Assembly (NCBI GenBank): GCA_026874595.1
Contig: CM049316.1
Span: 62,913,176-62,977,175, forward strand
Length of the DNA stretch: 64,000 bases
Origin: Sipunculus nudus
Lineage: Eukaryota; Annelida; Sipuncula; Golfingiida; Sipunculidae
Direction: 5' to 3'
Made by a program: the position numbers and the translations under genes
The notes under the pieces: generated by a model
The model's input: only the letters and a program-made list of their open reading frames with translations
Databases searched by the model: none
Told to the model about the DNA's origin: nothing
In this document: positions 48,407 through 60,800 of the stretch, piece after piece
Numbering within the stretch: position 1 is the stretch's first letter
Layout: each line of letters begins with the position of its first letter

Positions 48407-48419
48407 TGACCTTTGACCT
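48407..48419 (-). promoter_or_regulatory. DR1 nuclear-receptor-like motif, second copy
   Basis: TGACCTTTGACCT, followed by another half-site-like TTTGAAC and, 40 bp on, TTTGACCCTTGACC. Identical to the core at 38088-38100. Confidence 0.35.
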
Positions 48420-49852
48420 TTGAACTCCCCACAAGATGCCTGCTTAATACCTGACATTTGACCCTTGACCAATACAATTATGATCAAATAGAATGACTTC
48501 ATGAAGTTTTAAACTGAGAATATGGGTATTTCAGCAGGATCCATAAAAAACAAGGGACCTATGGGTCACGACGCTCAGCTGTTATATATGATAAAAAAAT
48601 ATTATTTAGAAATGAGGCACATGCTGGTTTTGTGTGGTAATAAATATAAGCTGTATTATGAGTTGTTGTTGTTTAGCTTATGTATGATTTTGATAGTACC
48701 TTTGGAGACAGGGAAGAGGATTGATTTCATTTATTTTATTAACAAATGGAGTACTACTGTCACACAGATTTTGACTTGGCCATATAACTTATAAGCAGAA
48801 CATATAATATAAGAGTTTAACTATTTATTAAAAAAATTACAAATATTGTCCCAAATATAATTTTTATTAAAAATAATAAGAGAATCATATGATTTTTTAA
48901 AATGAAATATAATTGATATGATTATTAAAATAATATTAAAGAATATATTCATGAATGCATTCATGAATACATTTTGAAAGTATTTGCACGAGTATTCATA
49001 TACTTTCATTTTTACCTGAATTCCCATTCTTTATGCAAGCAATTTTATAATGGAGTACATAATCATATTCGTATTTAAATACAATTACAAAGTATTCACA
49101 CCATGTCTGGTTTTTATTCAGTTTTCACCAAACAATGATGCTGAGAATCCAGAATATACAAAATTCCCACATTTAAATAATGATCATAAGTACCTGGTTT
49201 TATGGCTTTTATTTATATTAAAAAATAACTGTAAAAAATTCATTTTGGACTAATTTCACATCAATGTACACACTAGACACAGTAGGAATCTAGATTAATA
49301 TTATCAACTGCATCTTTGATTAATATTATCAACTGCATCTTTGTCTATCATTAATTTCCTTCATATAATCCTTAATGATTAGTAATGAATAATATGATTT
49401 ACTTCTTTATCATTAAAAATGAACTGAAAAATGCCATAGGTGACTGCATGGTGTTATTTGGAATATGTGACATTCTACCCATCGATACAAGATTCTTATA
49501 TCATCAGTAACTGCAAGTTAATTTCCTGTTATTATAAACTAACAAATTCCTTTTCTATTTTTCTTTAATTTGTTATTAAAAACCAATAAAAATTTATTAA
49601 TTTATTGTTTATTGTTATGTTGTTGGTTAAAACTACTAGATGAGTTGGGTTGAACACCTGGATCAACTGTGGCTGGCCATCAGCTGCCTGGATTCTCCCC
49701 TCAAGCGTGCATAATTTAATGAAAGGTCAACAAGGTCAACATACAGGTGACTCAAGAGGGGCTGGAGAGAGCCAAAGTCTGACAGGGTCTCATAAAAAAC
49801 ATTAATAAAAGCTACAATATTTGGCAAATTTCTTTCATCTTTCTAAACTAAA

Positions 49853-51100
49853 AAGCTGAAATCCTAATGTGTGCATGATATGAAAATTATATCAACAGTG
49901 CTCACGGGAAACAAACGTGCCATGGTCACAGTTGGGCAAAATTTAAGGTACTAATTTTATATTTATACTAATAACTTATAAAATTTGAAAAATTCAGAAC
50001 TAATTTTGGGTATTCAATTGAATCTTGATTAAATAATGTTACATCCCTGACAAAAAAGATCTCTAGCTTCAGCAATGCCCTTGTTAAGGGAGTAAATATA
50101 TTTCTTGATTTTTTACAAAGTGCATTATGTTTGGGCCCATAACTTAAAAAAAATATACAATACTGACATCATTTCTGGCATGTGCATAGTGAATGTATAG
50201 AAAAATATGTATATTATATATGATCAAAGTCAGATCAGTGGTTTTGATATTAGGCAGTCTTAAAGTGTAACATTGGGTTTTTAATGGAAAAATTAAGTTT
50301 TTCATTGATATCTCGAAGGAATTAAGTCCTAGTGACCAAATTCTTGGCATGGTAGGGGATTTTGGAGAAATCTAACTGTATGCCAAATTTAAGGAACTTA
50401 GAGCTGAAGCTCAGGAGCTGAGCTCTAGCAAACTGCATAACACTAGCAATATGTGACATGGTGCTTGAAAACTTGAATAACATCTACAGTTTTTGATCAA
50501 CTGGTTTCAAATTTTTGGTGTTAACAGTTGAAATGCTAACAAAAACATGCTGTGAAAATTAAATCCACAGCAGTTACAGCAAAAAAACGTGCCATGGTCA
50601 AAGTTGGGCAAAATTTAAGGTACCAATTTTTTATTTTTGCTAATATTTTTAAAAATTTAAAAGATTTTGATCTAATTTTGGGTATACAATTTAATTTTGA
50701 TTAATAAAAGTAATATTACTGGAAAAAAAGTGCTTAGCTTTAACAAGTTTTGTGTTAAGTGATAAAATTTCTTTCCTGATTATTTAAAAAATGCATTATG
50801 TTTGGGCCCATAACTTTTTTAAATTAAATAATACAGACCTAATTTCTGGCATGTACATAGGAATTATATAGAGGATTATTTATAGGAAATATGAGGAAAA
50901 ACAGATGAGTGGTTTTGATATTAGGCAGTCCTAAAGTGTGAAAATAGGTTTTTAATAAAAAATTGAGGTTTTTCCTTAATTTCTCAAAGGAATGAAGTCG
51001 CAAAGACCCAGTTTTTGGCTTGGTAGGAGATCTTGGGGACATCTAACATTATGCTGAATTTTGGATTCCTAGGTCTTACGGTTTCAAAACGTGCCACATC
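49853..51100. repeat. Two diverged tandem copies, 672-bp offset
   Basis: ACGTGCCATGGTCA.AGTTGGG occurs at 49915 and 50587, CATTATGTTTGGGCCCATAA at about 50124 and 50793, and GTGGTTTTGATATTAGGCAG in both. Order and spacing are conserved, so this is a tandem duplication. Confidence 0.9.
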
Positions 51101-51101
51101 T

Positions 51102-51147
51102 ACGGACGGACGGACGGACGGACGGACAGACGGACGGACGACGGACA
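51102..51147 (+). repeat. ACGG tetranucleotide array
   Basis: About eleven ACGG units with one ACAG variant, placed just before the terminal hairpin of the larger element. Confidence 0.95.
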
Positions 51148-53974
51148 ATGGACCACGACTATAGCTCAGATGACTTATAGTCAGCTGAGCTAAAAATTAA
51201 GTGACTGATCCAAGGAACAGTAAGGGTAGGTGTACAACTGAAAAGGAGGATATTTATGGTCATTTAAATCATTATCCAGACAGCCTGACTGGTACTTTGA
51301 ATTAAAATTTTAATATTTTAAAACAATTCTGGCATCTGAACTCCACATGGACCAAACTATCTGCCTTCTATAACCAGAGATAAGTTAAGAGCACATTTGA
51401 TAAAACAGAATATGCAGCCCCTGTGGTCAAAGATCTTATATAATGTATAAGTTTCCATGGCAACAATCATGTTTTATCTTGCAGCTTCCTAAAATAGGGT
51501 AATTTTATACTGGATGCCATTAGAGGTCTTTCCTTACAGTGTGCTGAAGGAACATTAAGAGTTTTTAGCCCTAGCAGTAAACTTGCAGAACTACCCCTTT
51601 GATATCTGGACGGCTAGACAGAGGATGGTTGGGTGATCTCTATATTCCCGCAGCTTGACAATCAGTTGTGCTATATATTCTCATAAATAGTTGTATATGT
51701 CATCAGAAAAACAAGAAACTTATTCTGGTTCAATCCTCTAAGTATATATCAGTTTTAAGTGTACTGCATTTCATGTATCTGTCAAACAGAAGTTACATAA
51801 TAGATAAGGGATTCAACTCAGCAGATAAGGGATTCAACTTCATATGCATACCAGAGTATAAGCTCACAGTTCAACTGCAAATACATAACACAAAATCTTT
51901 ACATCAGAATATAAATCTTAAAAGTGATGAGATTTCTGTTAAAGGAGCCTATTCTGATATCTATTATCTATTAATTAAAAATAATCCCTTGTGCCTTCAT
52001 CAAAATAGGTAAGAAAGGCCCACTGCACACAGGGTATTCTTTTTGTTTATATTCACTAATTATTTATACCACGTGGAGGGACACACCAAAACAATTCACA
52101 CATTCAACAAGGACATCAGTTGGCAAGATGGGTGAGCTAGGATTTTGCAACTAGTGACTATTAAAATTCCGCATATATGCAAACACCTTAGGTTGTATGG
52201 TTTTATTGTTTGTCAACACTGCTGTGCTTACCAACATCTTGTTGGTGACAAGCCCAGACATCATGACCAATCACAGAAGCATTATAAGAACTTTCTTAAC
52301 AGGGATTACCTTGAGTTCACTAAAATTCAAGAAATCACATAAATTGTATAGAAAAGGTATGTGTGAATAGCTGGTTTCACACAAAATATATAAAGAAATA
52401 AGCATTCCCTTCAGATTTTAGCTCTCTGCCTCATTTTATCACAATATTGCCAAGTTAAGGCTGATCGAAATACAAGTAAAACTGCTTTATGTATTTTACA
52501 TACCAAAGACACAACATTTCAGAGAAAATATGAGCTCAAAATAATCAAACCCAGGCTTTATTGTAAAATAGGAGACAATCTTGATTCTGCTTTAATATGA
52601 ACCATAATTATTCCTAGATTACAAACTTTTTTACTGTGGACCTGTCAGCTGTGACAAAAATATTCATTTATGTAAAAAATTCTATCATCAGGTATCAGTT
52701 AATTTTTACTGCACTTCCTGTGAACATGTTATCAGAGTTAGCTTTCTGCAACTTCCTCCTAACACTGTGCTATTTATAAATGTCCTTAATCGTCAAATAT
52801 ATTTACCTCCCATTTTATAGCAAACCATTTACTTGATCGATGTAAACACATTTCCAATTACTAAAACTAAAGCTACAGCCAATTACTTTTTCAGTGTAAT
52901 TTCCTAGATGCCTAAATAATTTGCAAATAGTACGATCCTCTTCATAAGTGAAATGCGTCATAAAAGAGAAATAAACTTCTTAATGATTATCATAAAACCT
53001 GTTAAAAGATTATAGTGCTATATAATGTTGTATATCAGTAATTATTTCTCTCAGCAGGAAGTTTTAAGCTTAATTTATTTAATCTTTTCCCTATATTGCA
53101 AGAACGGTATGGCTACTTGCTGACTGAAAAGGTTATAAACCTATCAAATGTAAAGTACCATTTCATGATACATGCCTCACATCAACTGGCCACCTCTGTA
53201 CATGCCAAAAGTGAAAATCCTGAAAATTTAACCCTGCAAATATGAAGCCAACCACAGTATACTGGTGTCACCTGATGCCTAAGATCAATTATTTAAAAAT
53301 GGCGGGCATGTAAAATTATCATAAACAGTGAAAAAAATGGTCAAGAATGTTACAAATTACCAGGTACAACATTGCAGTATCACGTACGCCAATGCCCTTT
53401 TTCTAATCCTCTTGTCCAATAATTACATAACAAATGTTATGCAATAAAACATCAAATTGTTTGTTCTCTCCACCTCATCATGATAGAACTGCTTAGTCCT
53501 ACAATTATTCAGAATGACTGTGTTTAGTAATGTTTACCCAACCTTCCACAGATTATACAGTTTATATAAACTGACAAAGCATCTTCATTTTTCTGGTTTA
53601 ACAGTGCACTAAGCATGTGTGACAATAATTAGGCAGCAATTTACAACTGTTGTTTGATTTCTGTTTAATATCTGGATGCTTAATAAATGGTGAAGATAAT
53701 GGTGAATAATAGAAAGAACATGTATTGCATAAACTAATTATTACACATAATATATATAATTAATATTCCATAACAAACAGAACAGGCATAACTCTTTTAA
53801 GTACATATGTACCCAGTACCCCAGAAGTGAAGACTAAATAATACACATATATTCCAAGAATTACTCAAATTACTCTAGTCACTGAAAATATATAACTTTA
53901 CTATCAGTCTGCATGCAGAGTGCAGGCACTTGACTAACTGACTGCATGAAGATCTAAACTTCCTTACATATGTA

Positions 53975-54141
53975 CAATGAAACCTGTCTGAAAGACCACA
54001 TGTCTATTAAGACCACCAGTCTATTAAGGCCACCATTGAGTGAACTGAATGCATTCACACTGACCTTTCTATTAAGAACAACTGTGATTGTGAACAATTT
54101 TTGCCAGTCCTATGGGTGGTCTTAATACACAGGTTTCACTG
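53975..54141. mobile_element. 167-bp Tc1/mariner/pogo-type MITE
   Basis: Left CAATGAAACCTGTCTGAAAG and right ACACAGGTTTCACTG, with TA on both sides. Internal phrases TATTAAGACCACC and GGTGGTCTTAAT mirror each other. Same family as 19767-19853. Confidence 0.8.
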
Positions 54142-55666
54142 TATAAACAAAGGGAGCAATGAAATCACTCCAGGATAATGGAATGTGTTCATTTTTTATA
54201 CACATATATACCACATATGTTTTGCATAGGTACACTGGAATTCCATCTTAATTCTGTCTCATTTTCATTCCCGTCTGTTCTAATTTTGCCCCATATATGC
54301 ATTACAAATATACATGTGTTTATCTCTTTAACATGCAACACAAAGATGGATGCAAAAAAACATATGTTCACAAATACCTTATAACAAAATAAAAAAAAAA
54401 TTTTTATTAATTTTAATGCTCCCGAATTTAATACTGCGCAAAACGGTCAAATACAAGTCACATGATAAATATTATATAAAAAGCAATTTAACAGTATTCT
54501 CTTCCCATATTTTCTCTTAAAATAGATAGAGTTTGTATAAGATCTGTTGATATGCTGTACAAGATAAGTTATATGTTTATGGCTTTCTGAGCAGAGTGAG
54601 GACAACTGGTGAGTTTAGTGTCCTTCCAGGTTGTACACACTGCATCAGAATGTTTTATGAACATCACAATGACGTATCAAGCTCTTGTATCAACCTCACA
54701 AGCCAAGATAACCTCATCTCCATCCATATCCAACTCGTATACATAACACCTACACAGACCAATATAATAAAGTTCACAGGGGTTACCCTCAGTGAACCAT
54801 AAATAACTACACAGTCATAATATATGAATTCCCGGAGAGCCCAAGATTTCTTATGCAACTGACAAGCGACATTCATCAAGAAACTTAAGTGGTCTCCGAG
54901 TTACCTGGATTTTACGCTGGCAAGTTATGACAATGTGCAAACTGAAAAGAAACGGGCTCTCCTCGTAGCCTCACTGTATGATTGATTGATTGGAAGAGCT
55001 TGCCAATTATGAAAAGTTTTCATTTGTGTGTTTTATATAGGCAGACTGATATTTGAATTATTGTATAATATAATGTATATGATATATGTATATAAAATTA
55101 AATGTTATGTATATGTATAAAATGTAATGTTCCAGTTTTAATGTCACAGAATAAAATACCTAAGGACAAATCACACCAGGATTTAGGGACCTATTCTCAT
55201 ACCAGGTATGTTGAATATGCAAAACAGGTTGTTTCTTCTCCTTAAAATAATATATTTGCCAATATTATTTCCAAAACAGTTTGCTTATTCCTGTGCACAG
55301 ATGGAAATAAACCTGCATTGGTGCTATCCATGGCACAAACCATACACATCGCAAGCACCAGAACCATAACAACATATAATGCAGATGAACTGGAGAGATT
55401 AAGTTCATGTCCTGCAATGGAATTAATTGCCAGGAATCTTTTGTATTTAGCAAAAAAGTAAGCTTATAGCGTGAGATTATACACATATTATTGTACAGGA
55501 TTATTTATCTTTAAGAACCTCATTACATTTATCAGCCCATTATTGACCCCCCTCAGAATCTGAAGACAATTTGTCCTTGGATGTCACTTGGCATTGTCTC
55601 TGTGACCGTAATGTTAATGATGGTCATAAATTTGTCCAAAAGACATTTTGTTGATATTTTTAATAC

Positions 55667-55788
55667 TAGAGGTGCGGACCGGGCCAGAAGGGGTGGTCCA
55701 GACCAGACCAGACTGACAACACAAAATACTAGACTGCCTACCCCTTGGCCAGGCCCCAGGGGATGCTCCAGTCTGGTCCAAACCTCTA
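55667..55788. mobile_element. 122-bp hAT-type MITE with 8-bp target duplication
   Basis: Inverted ends TAGAGGTGCGGACCGGGCC and (complement) TAGAGGTTTGGACCAGACTG. Flanked exactly by TTTAATAC at 55659-55666 and 55789-55796. An 8-bp target duplication and TAGAGGTG-like ends are typical of the hAT superfamily. The inside is GC-rich and carries repeats of the word CCAGACCAGACC. Confidence 0.88.
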
Positions 55789-57781
55789 TTTAATACATCA
55801 TACATGTGTATATATGTGTGTGCTTATGTGAGTGCCAGTTTAAGTTCATAAAGTTCTTGATTTGAATCAAGACTGGGGTCTATCCCAATGTCCTAACTGG
55901 GAATCTGGTTCAGCTTCATCAAGCCTGGAAATTTATTTTTGTTAAAATAAACACACATACACCCTGAACAACAAGCACACATACAAACAAATGGGTTCAT
56001 CAGAATCATGCCCACAGTTTGCTTTGGAAGCTTTTATAACGTATAATGATGATGACAATGCGAAAAACAAACATACATGGGGTAATGACAATCTTTCACA
56101 ATAAATCACCTTGCAGTATGGCTTTTGATCTTTGCTGCAGACAGGTTTAAGCTTTGTTACTATGCCAACAAATATCAGCTTCACAGGGGTTGCAGCCTTT
56201 GAGCCATCATATTTTATTGTCTACCCCCCCCCCCCCCCAACATAAACATACAAACTTGATATATAGCTTTGTACCTGGGTCAGAAATAGATATATGAAAG
56301 GACGGGCAGGTCAATATACAAGACCAAAGTCTGGTTTTTGGTGAGCCATGTATGCAGTGAACATGCTGTAGTTTGATGATATTTTTTCAATAGCAGCTAT
56401 TGGGTATGACCAGACTGCTGGAGATAGCCTAATGGATCCATGCTATCAAACCTAAGTCCCAAATTCACTGAGAGAAATGAATTATTATATGATCAATATG
56501 TCTGGGAGCCCTGTGGAATCAGAAGTTTCCGTGGCTACCCTATCAACACAGATACAGAGCAATGAAACAGAATATGAAACTTTACCATGTTACAACAATG
56601 AAATGCAAAAAAAAGAGGAAAAGTTTTTAAATGTTAACAACAGCTGTTTAATTTGCAGCCTGACCTTGGCCATGACTGGCGTCCAATTTTGATCACCAGT
56701 AATTAGACCACCATGATGAGCCAATTAGTGACTTAATTAATGAGATCTGGAAAATTTCATGCACCCAGGCTGTTGCCTGTCACACAAAATTTAAATTTCA
56801 CATCAGAGGGTTTCAAATGCATCATCTCAACTCATTAATTACACTGACACATAAGCACTGAACTACATACTCACAGGTACACATACAACATCATCATCAT
56901 CATCACCAATAACACCACCATAAATGATTGTCATTACAAAGTATTTATTTTACTGTATTTTAGAATTTTTATTCTGTACAAACATGTGTGCACATCATTT
57001 ATCAAATATAATTAGACAGTCTCTAAGTGCTTTTTATCCTTTTTATACTAACATCTTGAGCAATTTTTGCCTGTGTACTTTGTCTGGGGAACACATCACC
57101 AGCTAATCTCAGTTGCTCATATATCCAATAAGAATATTAAGCAAAGAGATTTATGTGAGCCCTCCCAGCCTTGAGTACACAGATAAGGGCGGTCTAAATC
57201 CAGTCACAGGTGGGCTGAAACAGCAGCCAGGAACAATGGAAAGCCCTGCAGCAGCATCACTTGAGGGCTGGACCAGCCAGTAAAAGCCATCAGGGACTTC
57301 ACTGAACAGCAAGCTGGCTGCTGGCAGCCCTGATCAACAACTGTTTCCTTTCTCCACAGTGGTTGAAGTTGTCAACTCCCTCTTGTGCATAAGGGTTCTT
57401 TTAGCTTTCACATAATATAGTCTGAGGGCTGGGTTACAAAAGATTTGTGATTTAAAGTGTTTGCTGGTGATTAAAATCTGCATAGCAAAACCAAGTATTC
57501 CGTACCATTGCCATACTGTGCGGATTATCAGCAACCCCATCCCATAATGATCATTAAAATACAAGTGTTGGGCATGTGAGCCCTTGATGATTTCGATGCT
57601 CCCGTTTCTAGCCAGCATCCATTCCTGAATGATGATAGTTCTCTATCAAGGACATGAATGTGTACCCTAACTCCTGTCCTACTGTTAACACTCTATGCCA
57701 TACATCTTAGGAACATCAGCCTAACAGAACATGTAGTCTAAATAGTTAGGATAAATGGTAATGCAAGATCATTTCCTTATT

Positions 57782-57783
<2 letters not shown>

Positions 57784-57841
<58 letters not shown>
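57784..57841. repeat. TA dinucleotide microsatellite
   Basis: Alternating TA of about 58 bp. Confidence 0.97.
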
Positions 57842-57843
<2 letters not shown>

Positions 57844-60800
57844 TAAAGAAAGAAATACAGGCAGTATAATCTAGTTGGGTATATGTTTGCTACCCTATGG
57901 TACAAGCTCTTCTAGTTACAGTTTAAAGTAATCATATTAATACTGAGGAATCTGATCAATTTCTGATTAATGCAGATGACACTTTATTAAATCACATATC
58001 TGATATTTCTAATCCAATGTTAGCCTTTAAACCTGGCCATAACATGTAATAATCTAAAATTACAATGGAAAAATCTATTCACAAATTCTTAATTTAATGC
58101 ATTTCTATGAATAGAATTGGAACCGGACAATGCCTTATATGCCTTGACCCTTACTTTCTCTCAGTCAATGAACTCCAGAACATATTTCAAAACAAATTTA
58201 CCCATTTAAACCTCACTTGACCTGTACTATAAATATGAATCATATGGTCATATTTTACAAAGATGCAGCGCAGCACTGAATGGACCATCAAATGTTTACA
58301 AAGGCAGCTGAAACAAAGCCATTTGCAGGAAGATACACAAAAGATGGTGATAACAAAAACATCTTTATTATCTTAATTATATATTATTCCTCAGACTAAA
58401 ATTCCCTGAGTGGAATTTTCCCCACAGGAAATATTCCTGAACCAAAAGCAAGCTCAACCCTTCATCAGAAGTTTCTTAGTATTCAATAAATAACATGATA
58501 TCTTTCTGATAGCCTTTCAGTAACTTTTTCCTAGTATGAATCATTTAATTTCATGTCCACCCATAAACCTTAACATTCCACTGACAGGGTGAGTAGATAA
58601 ACCATGGTTTGCTGTGTCTACAAAGGCCATAAACCTTGATGCTTTCAATGCTGAATGTACATTCAGCCCAACCCTCCATATCCTCAAATGATGAAATATT
58701 GATCTCTGGTGAGGATGCAGGTTCTCAGCAGGAATCCTTGAGAGCTATTGTAGTGATTCTACAGCACCAAAGATGGCTACAGAGATCATGCCATATTGTA
58801 CATAACTATGATAGGGCTGAAATGGTAGACCCACATTTAGAGGTTTTTCCATGAGTGTGTACATATGTGTATATGTGTAAAAAAAATCACTAAAATGATT
58901 TTGTAATTGGAGTGATTCCAAGTGTCCATCAGTGTACATGTGTATGTTTTTTATATGCATGAAATTGCCACAAGAACGATGTTCACTCATAGTCTGCATG
59001 AATGCAGGGACTCTGGGTAAAGTGTGTCTCTCTAGCTTCTTTTTGAGGAAGACCTGCTGGAACAATTGTGCAACAATATACATTCACCAGTTCAAGTATA
59101 CATGTAAACATTGATGCCAATGGAAACAAACCTATTTTTTCACACATAAACACACATACAAGGACACTTAAACACAGCTTTAGAATGAATTTTATTTGTG
59201 GTTTGGAAGTAAATTTTAACAGGGACAGCACTAGTTACTGTAATCAAAACTATAATTTACCTTAGTGTATCATAGTCTATTTAGTATCACAAGTAAAGTA
59301 ACACAAGATTTATCACATTTTTGTGAGATATCATATTGATGTGGCCTTGCAGTCCAAATTTTCCCCTTTGTTTGTTTCTGTCAATTTATAACTCTGTCTG
59401 TAAACAATAAACTAACTGGCATAAATGGCAGTCATGCAAACCTGGCACTGAAGAAAAACTTACATTCCATTAAAATCTAGCACAGATAAAAACTCTACAG
59501 CACTAGTTCCATAATATATTGTTATGGTAATAAACCATAATTCTTACACTGGATCCAAACTTAAACAGTGCACTAAAGGTCTTCTCTAAAATGTCCAAAC
59601 CTACCATAAAACTGGATGTTTGTACCCTACATACACTCTTTCAAGTTAATTTCTAGTTCAAATGAGGACAGATCAATTTGACTTATAGCGTCTGTAAATG
59701 AAGCCAGTGGCCTATTTACTTGAATGGGAATAGATCCAAGGGGTACATATGTGTATTAAATATTGGGAAGTATCTGGGACACCCATGATCATTCACAAAA
59801 TATTCTTTAATTAAAGATTACTGAGTTTAATTTTGGTGATTATCTTGCTCATTAAGCCTGATCACATACATTTAGATTGACATCATTTCAGGAGTTGGAA
59901 CCAATTTCACCTGATCTGTTACAAAATGAGGCCTGTTCATACAAAGTATTCTGGGCTTTAAATTGATGTGAAGGGAACTTGACCACATTAAATATCCTCT
60001 AATTAATAAATTTATGTAATTCCTTTGAGATTTAATCAGCATTTCAATTCTTTTGATGGTTGTTATGTTATTCCGAATAAATCATTCAATTAAAATGCAT
60101 TTGTATTTAGAGAACAATTTTTATTAATTTCTATATTCTGAATGATGTATTCATCATGGCAGTAAGGTGATACATTATACCTTACAGTCATCTCAAGTAT
60201 TTTTATTTCTCATTTCTTTCATCCTTTTACATATATCTTATACATCGAGTTATTATTGCTCTCCATATTAAAAAAATATATAAACTCTAACAAACACACA
60301 TATATATTAATTTCTGATATATGGTAACTCAACTATTTTTATGGTTACTTTATTTACCTAAAACCTATTATTATTGGGATGAATCAGTAACACTTTCAGG
60401 ATTTCCACTGGTATTGATTACATTATTAAGCCAAGAATTAATTCCATCTGGAGGTTACCCAGCAGATATTAACTCTGCTCTGATCCAGATTAACTGTGAT
60501 GAATTGCTTTCATTCTGCTTGGGGGGAAATTAATGTGAACAATAAGTATTAATCAGATTCATAAGATATTAGCCAATTAATTACCTGACGTAATAACACT
60601 TGCACATATCAATAAGCAAGAGTGGTTTATGATTAACAACACCAAATTTGAGAACAGGCAAAGCTTATTTAGAAACAAAAACAGCATCTTTCTGACATTT
60701 TTTTCTGATATAATCATATGATAATGAAGCATTAAGAAGATAGTTCTGTTTTATTTTGTTATAATATAAATAACAGACTTAAATAATTGCAGTATTTAAG

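Larger units (their letters stand above)
48548..51198 (+). mobile_element. 2.65-kb AAACAAGGG...ACGG...hairpin element
   Basis: Starts AAACAAGGGACCTATGGG with GCTCAGCTG at 48573-48581. It ends with an ACGG array (51102-51147), GGACCACGACTATA and a hairpin at 51164-51190 whose last arm CAGCTGAGC (51182-51190) is the exact inverse of the 5' motif. Inside is a 672-bp-offset tandem duplication (49853-51100). No open frame for a helicase, transposase or reverse transcriptase was found. The architecture recalls non-autonomous Helentron-type (HINE) elements. Whether the whole span is one insertion is inferred. Confidence 0.5.

Noticed and set aside
54905-54941. Minus-strand segment with good acceptor (TTTCTTTTCAG) and donor (CCAG|GTAACT) that could be a missing I-BAR exon
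   Set aside because: Its translations (for example LHIVITCQRKIQ) do not resemble the I-BAR domain, and one frame has a stop.
60321-60533. 70-codon plus-strand frame that reads fairly protein-like
   Set aside because: No homology recognised, and no splice partner or clear initiation context was seen. It lies in an AT-rich block better read as non-coding.
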